A stretch of DNA of 64,000 nucleotides from Begonia masoniana. Lineage: Eukaryota; Streptophyta; Magnoliopsida; Cucurbitales; Begoniaceae. This document shows positions 59,743 to 64,000 of this stretch, piece by piece. The notes under the pieces were generated by a model. The model saw nothing but the letters and a program-made list of their open reading frames with translations, was not told the DNA's origin and made no database searches. The position numbers and the translations under genes are program-made. The stretch covers positions 18,923,760 through 18,987,759 of the forward strand of contig CM039509.1 of NCBI GenBank assembly GCA_022432975.1. The letters are read 5' to 3'. Position 1 is the stretch's first letter; the number at the start of each line of letters is the position of its first letter.

Positions 59743-60960
59743 TTACACAAACAGATCAGGATACTTAGTCATCATATCCTGCTGTCGCTCCCAGGTAGCC
59801 TCTTCCACCTCGTGATTCCGCCATAGAACTTTGACTAGCGGAATTTCTTTGTTGCGTAGAACCTTGATGGAATGCTCCAAAATACGTACTGGCCTCACCT
59901 CATAGCTCAAGGTAGGCTGCACCTCGATCTCTGTAGTCTCTACGATATGCGACGGATTACGCAAGCACTTCCGAAGCATAGATACGTGAAATACGTCGTG
60001 GATACCCTCCATAGAAGCCGGAAGCTGCAATCTGTACGCCAACTTCCCGATCCTGTTCAGAATAGGAAAGGGTCCCACATATCGAGGGTTTAACTTACCC
60101 CTCCTTCCGAATCTCGCAACGCCTTTGAACGGAGAAACTTTAAGGTAAACCTCGTCACCTTCCTCGAACTCTAGCTCTCTCCGTCTGGTGTCAGCATAGC
60201 TCTTCTGTCTGCTCTGAGCTACCTCGATGCGCTGTCGAATAATGGCAATCTTCTCTGCCGTTTGCTGCAGAATCTCAGGTCCAATGACGCTGGCCTCGCC
60301 AACCTCATCCCAATACAGCGGAGATCTGCACTTTCGACCATATAAGGCTTCATACGGAGCCATACCGATAGTAGCCTGGAAGCTGTTGTTGTACGAGAAC
60401 TCGATCAGTGGCAAATACCTGCTCCACGATCCTTGAAACTCAAGCACACACGCTCTGAGCATATCCTCCAAAATCTGATTCGTCCTCTCTGTCTGACCAT
60501 CAGTCTGAGGATGGAACGCTGTGCTGAAGTTAAGCTGAGTCCCCATAGCTTTGTGCAGACTCTTCCAGAACTTCGATGTAAACCTCGGATCTCGATCCGA
60601 GACAATAGAAACCGGCACTCCGTGCAACTTCACAATCTCTTGTACATAGAGCTCGGCGAGCTGATCCATAGACGATGTCATCTTCACAGGCAAAAAGTGA
60701 GCCGACTTTGTCAATCGGTCCACAATAACCCAAATGCCGTCATGGCCTCTCGTAGTCCTCGGGAGCCCCACAATGAAATCCATGGAGATCTGCTCCCACT
60801 TCCACTCCGGAATCGGCAGTGGTAACAGCGTTCCAGCGGGTCTCCGGTGTTCCGCCTTTACTTGCTGACATACTAGGCAGGTCTCAACGTACTTGGCAAC
60901 CTCCCTCTTCATGTTCGGCCACCAGAAGTGCTGTCTCAAATCCCGGTACATCTTGGTACT
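59743..60960 (-). CDS. E8 integrase with GPF motif and chromodomain-like tail
   Basis: Open for about 400 codons. It starts in the HHCC zinc region ([20 protein letters not shown]...[10 protein letters not shown]), then AMDF-equivalent SMDFIVGLP (first Asp), [12 protein letters not shown] (second Asp), [10 protein letters not shown] (Glu), [16 protein letters not shown] (GPF) and the tail [18 protein letters not shown]...EEATWERQ. All catalytic residues are present, so this domain may still be functional if expressed. The upstream end is the deletion junction: residues before GSTKMY are read out of frame from RT sequence. The true N-terminus in a polyprotein is missing. Confidence 0.88.
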   Translation of the reverse strand, partial: STKMYRDLRQHFWWPNMKREVAKYVETCLVCQQVKAEHRRPAGTLLPLPIPEWKWEQISMDFIVGLPRTTRGHDGIWVIVDRLTKSAHFLPVKMTSSMDQLAELYVQEIVKLHGVPVSIVSDRDPRFTSKFWKSLHKAMGTQLNFSTAFHPQTDGQTERTNQILEDMLRACVLEFQGSWSRYLPLIEFSYNNSFQATIGMAPYEALYGRKCRSPLYWDEVGEASVIGPEILQQTAEKIAIIRQRIEVAQSRQKSYADTRRRELEFEEGDEVYLKVSPFKGVARFGRRGKLNPRYVGPFPILNRIGKLAYRLQLPASMEGIHDVFHVSMLRKCLRNPSHIVETTEIEVQPTLSYEVRPVRILEHSIKVLRNKEIPLVKVLWRNHEVEEATWERQQDMMTKYPDLFV

Positions 60961-61303
60961 CCCCGTAGTCAATGCACATCCTGAGGGTCCCGCCTTTCTT
61001 CTTGTCGAATAGAACAGGCGCACCCCAGGGTGAAACACTGGGTCGAATGAAACCTTTCTCCAATAACTCATCGAGCTGAGTCCTCAACTCACTCAACTCG
61101 GCTGGTGCCAACCGGTATGGGTTCTTAAACCTCGGTGCAGAGTTAGGATATACGTCAATAATGAACTCAATCTCCCGGTCTGGTGGTAATCCGGGACGAT
61201 CATCAAGGAATATGCCAGAGAACTCTCTGACAACAGGAATGTCGCTCGGCTTCACTCTGCTGAGCAACTGACAATTAAAGACAGAGGCCAATAAATAGAG
61301 CAC
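60961..61303 (-). pseudogene. E8 RT N-terminal remnant with deletion junction
   Basis: Reads [51 protein letters not shown] and LRMCIDYG, and then jumps in another frame into the integrase zinc region near 60960-60970. The catalytic Asp boxes, thumb and all of RNase H (about 1.5 kb in E4) are absent. A frameshift near 61295 separates it from the protease frame. Confidence 0.88.
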
Positions 61304-61980
61304 GCACCTTTGAACTGCTCGTTGACCTCCATAGAATAAGAGATAGGCGATCCAGTCAATCGGTTCCTCGCCTGATAGGAAAACTCGGCTTTATCCGGGG
61401 GTCGGAAGGTCACAATCCCGGAGCGACAATCGATGGTGGCGAAGTGCTGTGCTAGCCAGTCCATCCCCAAAATAAGATCGTACCGCTCTATGCTCATAAC
61501 TATCAAACGAGCATAAAGGGTAATACTCCCCACCGAGACGATATTGCCCTGGAGAATACGATCTGAACGCATATGCTCTCCCGAAGGCAGCATCACACTG
61601 TACTCATACTCTGACGGCCCAGACTCTAACCCCAATCTAGCCATACATGCAGTCGATACGAAGGAGTGCGTAGCTCCAGTATCCATCAAAGTAAACACAG
61701 TAGCGCCCATAAGCAAAATAGTACCTGCAATCACGGCAGGCTGAGCCTCATCATCAACATCGCCAGGCCCGATCAACGCAAAAACCCTGGGTACAACCCT
61801 CCTCTGATCATCGCCTGGTAAATCTCGACCCGGATGCGGGCAATTTCTAACAAAATGGCCGACTCCGCCACATCTGTAGCATTTGTTCGTGCCAACTCGA
61901 CACTCGCCACTATGTTCTTTCTGGCATCTGGGGCACCAGGGCATCTGAGAAGTCCCCTGTACCTACTTTCCCTTGCCCCG
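61252..61980 (-). CDS. E8 zinc knuckle and protease
   Basis: Frame with [15 protein letters not shown] (a second Cys/His cluster), zinc knuckle [14 protein letters not shown], and protease [14 protein letters not shown] with [16 protein letters not shown]. Protease active site intact. A TAG near 61963 (after GKGK) separates it from gag in the same frame; in E2 and E4 the matching region (GKGKRPLAPLCPTC) is open. Confidence 0.85.
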
Positions 61981-62810
61981 ATCATTTCCTCCCTCAAGAG
62001 GTCTCTTCGCACCCCTAGGCTGTGGCTGAGGTGGCTGTGCTCCAGGCTGCCATCCCTGATTCCGAGACTGAGGACGGATCTCTTGGAAGAAGTCCTTCGC
62101 TGGCTCCCTCGGTTTAACACAAGTGGCCCTGGCAGCCTCTATGTCCAGAGCTCTGGCTGTAACATCAGAATATGGCGCATCAATAATACCTGAGACTACC
62201 ACGTGCATCCGAATCTCCGGATTGAGTCCCTCCATAAAGTGGTGCACCTTCTCCTCATTATCGCTGACCAGGCGAGGTGCGAATCGTGATAAAGCCTCAA
62301 ATCTCTGAATATAATCCGCAACTGAACCAGTCTGCTTCAGCTGCGTAAACTCGTTCCTCTTGGCCACTCTCACTGTGCGGCTGAAATACTTGTCGAAGAA
62401 TAAGAACTTGAATCGATCCCAAGTCATAACTGATACATCTGTAGTCGACTTGATCGAGTCCCACCAGAAACGAGCGTCCAACGCTAAGTGAAATGTGGCA
62501 TAAGCGACCCTGCTCCCGTTGGCAACCTCGGCGTAATCTAGCATGTCCTCCATAACCCGGATCCATTCCACGGCACGTGTCGAATCGATGACTGGCCGTC
62601 GAATACTGGAGGCCGTAGGCCTTGAAACCTCTGCATACCCTGATTACTGGGGACTACCAACTCCTGAGCCCTCTGATTCTCTCGCTGGTTCTCTCGATTC
62701 ACTAGGTCTGTAATTTGTTGCGCTTGTCGGTCCATATGCTGAGACTGGCGATCTAACAATTCCGTAAGACGACCCATCGCGTCGTCTCTAGGATCCCTTC
62801 CTCGAACCAT
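61963..62810 (-). pseudogene. E8 gag
   Basis: ATG at 62810 (MVRGRDPRDDAMGRLTELLD) begins a heptad-like N-terminus with Gln-rich HMDRQAQQITDLVNR, up to PPVFDGQSS. A single-base frameshift near 62570 moves to the frame with EWIRVMEDMLDYAEV, ARFWWDSI, FDKYFSRTVR and NPEIRMHVV (capsid domain), ending GNDRGKGK at a TAG (61963). One frameshift and one stop are all that disrupt it, in keeping with the young LTRs. Confidence 0.87.
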
Positions 62811-62823
62811 ATTTATAAAACTC

Positions 62824-62887
62824 CTATAGAATTTAAAACAAGTAATCCTAAGAAACTGAAATCAAACAAAGCAGTAAACAGACTTAC
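62824..62887 (-). promoter_or_regulatory. Candidate 64-nt leader intron before gag (E8)
   Basis: Donor CAACT|GTAAGT at 62887 and acceptor CTATAG|GAG at 62824 on the minus strand, 14 nt before the ATG. Confidence 0.42.
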
Positions 62888-62958
62888 AGTTGATGAAGGA
62901 TGTCCGCGTAGTGGCTGCGTAGTCGAGCAGTCTACAGAATCGATTTTAAAACCCGGGG

Positions 62959-62970
62959 GCTCTGATACCA
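62959..62970 (-). other. E8 primer binding site
   Basis: Minus strand TGGTATCAGAGC, exact Met-tRNA type. Confidence 0.9.
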
Positions 62971-62974
62971 TAAA

Positions 62975-64000
62975 TGTAACACCCCTAATACTGTACCCGT
63001 ATTTTTCCGTAATATATTTTTTTTTTATACTCTTTACTTTCCCTTACTTTAATTTAAACTTTGTGCGGAATTAAAACTGTAGTTGAAATCAAAACCGAAA
63101 TCGGAATTAAAATGGAACCTTGAACATTTAAATCAAACTATAAAACATTTAATAAAAACTTAAAAACATTTATAAAAGAAACTTTAAAACAGATCAGAAA
63201 AGAGGGAGGGCAGAATTGGAACTCTGCCCTCGAAAAGATGCAGCGACCGGGCGCTGCTATATGCAGCGCTCAGTCGCCGAGTGCGCTGCATAATGCAGCA
63301 CACGATCGCTGCATTATGCAGCGCCAGATCGCTGCATAATGCAGCGATCTGTTGCTGCCTGCAGCGACCAGCACGGCGCCCAGTCGCCATGCAGCGATCC
63401 CCCACGGCGCCCAGTAGCCAGTAGCCGACCATGAACACTTAGCTCTCTGGAATTTCCAGAGAGCAAATACTTCTACTTCACTCTCTGGAATCCGATTCCA
63501 GAGAGCAATAACCTCACCATTCATTAACCACTTTCTCATTTTTTTCATTCATTATCACAACACTTATACTTAAACTCAACCGACTCGCAACGGACTTTAT
63601 GAAGTCCAACTGCGTGGATATATCTAAACATCGAGCATAACCGTATCAACCTAAAACCAATCAAAATATTTCCAAAATATTCAGTAAACAGTTTAAACCA
63701 AAACGTTTTACATACAATTACCAAAACGTTATCTAATCCCTATCCAGATCCAAACAACCTAAATATTCTATACAATTATCAATTCAGACATCCCAAAATA
63801 AACCCAGAGTCCAGACATACATCCCCACGGGTCGTATCGCGCCCCGACTACTCAGCGCACTCCCACGGCCATCATCCATCAACTGTCCCGACATCAGGAG
63901 GAGGAACGTCGTCCTCACCTGGATCTACGTCACCTAGCAGATCACCTACACCATACAGACACATATGAGATATTGAAATCTCAGTAAGCTACGTAAATGC
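62975..64000 (-). repeat. E8 5' LTR (partial)
   Basis: Matches 57173-58200 with very few differences; continues beyond the window. Contains the second TGCAGCG block (63232-63500). Confidence 0.94.

Larger units (their letters stand above)
57173..64000 (-). mobile_element. E8: Tekay-like element lacking RT core and RNase H; right end off-window
   Basis: LTRs 57173-59702 and 62975-64000 (truncated), internal 3272 bp, primer site 62959-62970. The left flank TTAGG (57168-57172) is the likely target duplication. The LTR overlap shows six substitutions and one T-run length change that I could find in about 1 kb, so it is the youngest insertion together with E1. Gag, protease, the start of RT, integrase and chromodomain remain. 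Confidence 0.94.

Overview
This looks like nuclear DNA from a flowering plant, probably a eudicot, although nothing here fixes the species. No rRNA, tRNA, CRISPR or bacterial-type genes were seen. Almost everything is Ty3/gypsy LTR retrotransposon of the chromovirus (Tekay/Del-like) type: Met-tRNA primer sites (TGGTATCAGAGC and variants), a gag-protease-RT-RNase H-integrase order, a GPF/GPY motif and a C-terminal chromodomain-like tail. LTRs are very long (2.3-4.7 kb), start TGT and end ACA, and are flanked by 5-bp target duplications. I use working names E1-E8 (elements) and S1-S4 (solo LTRs).

Layout. E1 (1-8140, minus, left end off-window) sits in the integrase gene of E2 (8141-14300, minus). 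E2 sits in the left LTR of E3 (14301-22853, plus), whose internal region is only 255 bp. The right LTR of E3 holds a 41-bp satellite with a higher-order period near 530 bp, and solo LTR S1 (19508-21800, TSD TGGTG). S4 (23668-37793, plus) is a solo LTR split by E4 (24599-36431, minus, TSD TTTAT), whose gag-protease region is split by solo LTR S3 (30265-32746, TSD TGGTA). A 345-bp TRIM lies at 39099-39443. E5 (39919-51711, minus, TSD ATGGG) carries solo LTR S2 (47164-50526, TSD ACATG) in its right LTR. E7 (LTR from 54989) is split by E8 (57173 to beyond the window end).

Beneath these layers is an older unit. A minus-strand MULE (mudrA-like) transposase gene is split by E5 and the TRIM (about 53285 down to about 38929). 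A plus-strand gene resembling the 'putative plant transposon protein' domain family is split by S4 (23360-23667 and 37794-38323). The two genes converge, as mudrA and mudrB do in MuDR. Arms at 22854-23000 and 53390-53920 share G-rich repeat units, so one Mutator-like element with a second gene probably lies under about 28 kb of nested insertions. To its right is a Pumilio (PUF) pseudogene fragment at about 54027-54970.

No element here looks autonomous: E1 keeps only gag scraps, E2 and E4 have stops and insertions, E3 has almost no coding DNA, E5 lost the gag centre and the protease active site, and E8 lost the RT core and RNase H. The most interesting cross-family signals are in the LTRs. They include a probable leader intron (donor AG|GTAAGT, acceptor TGTAG|GTGA), a structured GGTTC...GAACC block inside that intron, a TAR-like AACAACAGAAT hairpin after an ATT microsatellite in the E1/E3 lineage, and family-specific palindrome-rich blocks at one fixed place near the LTR 3' end.
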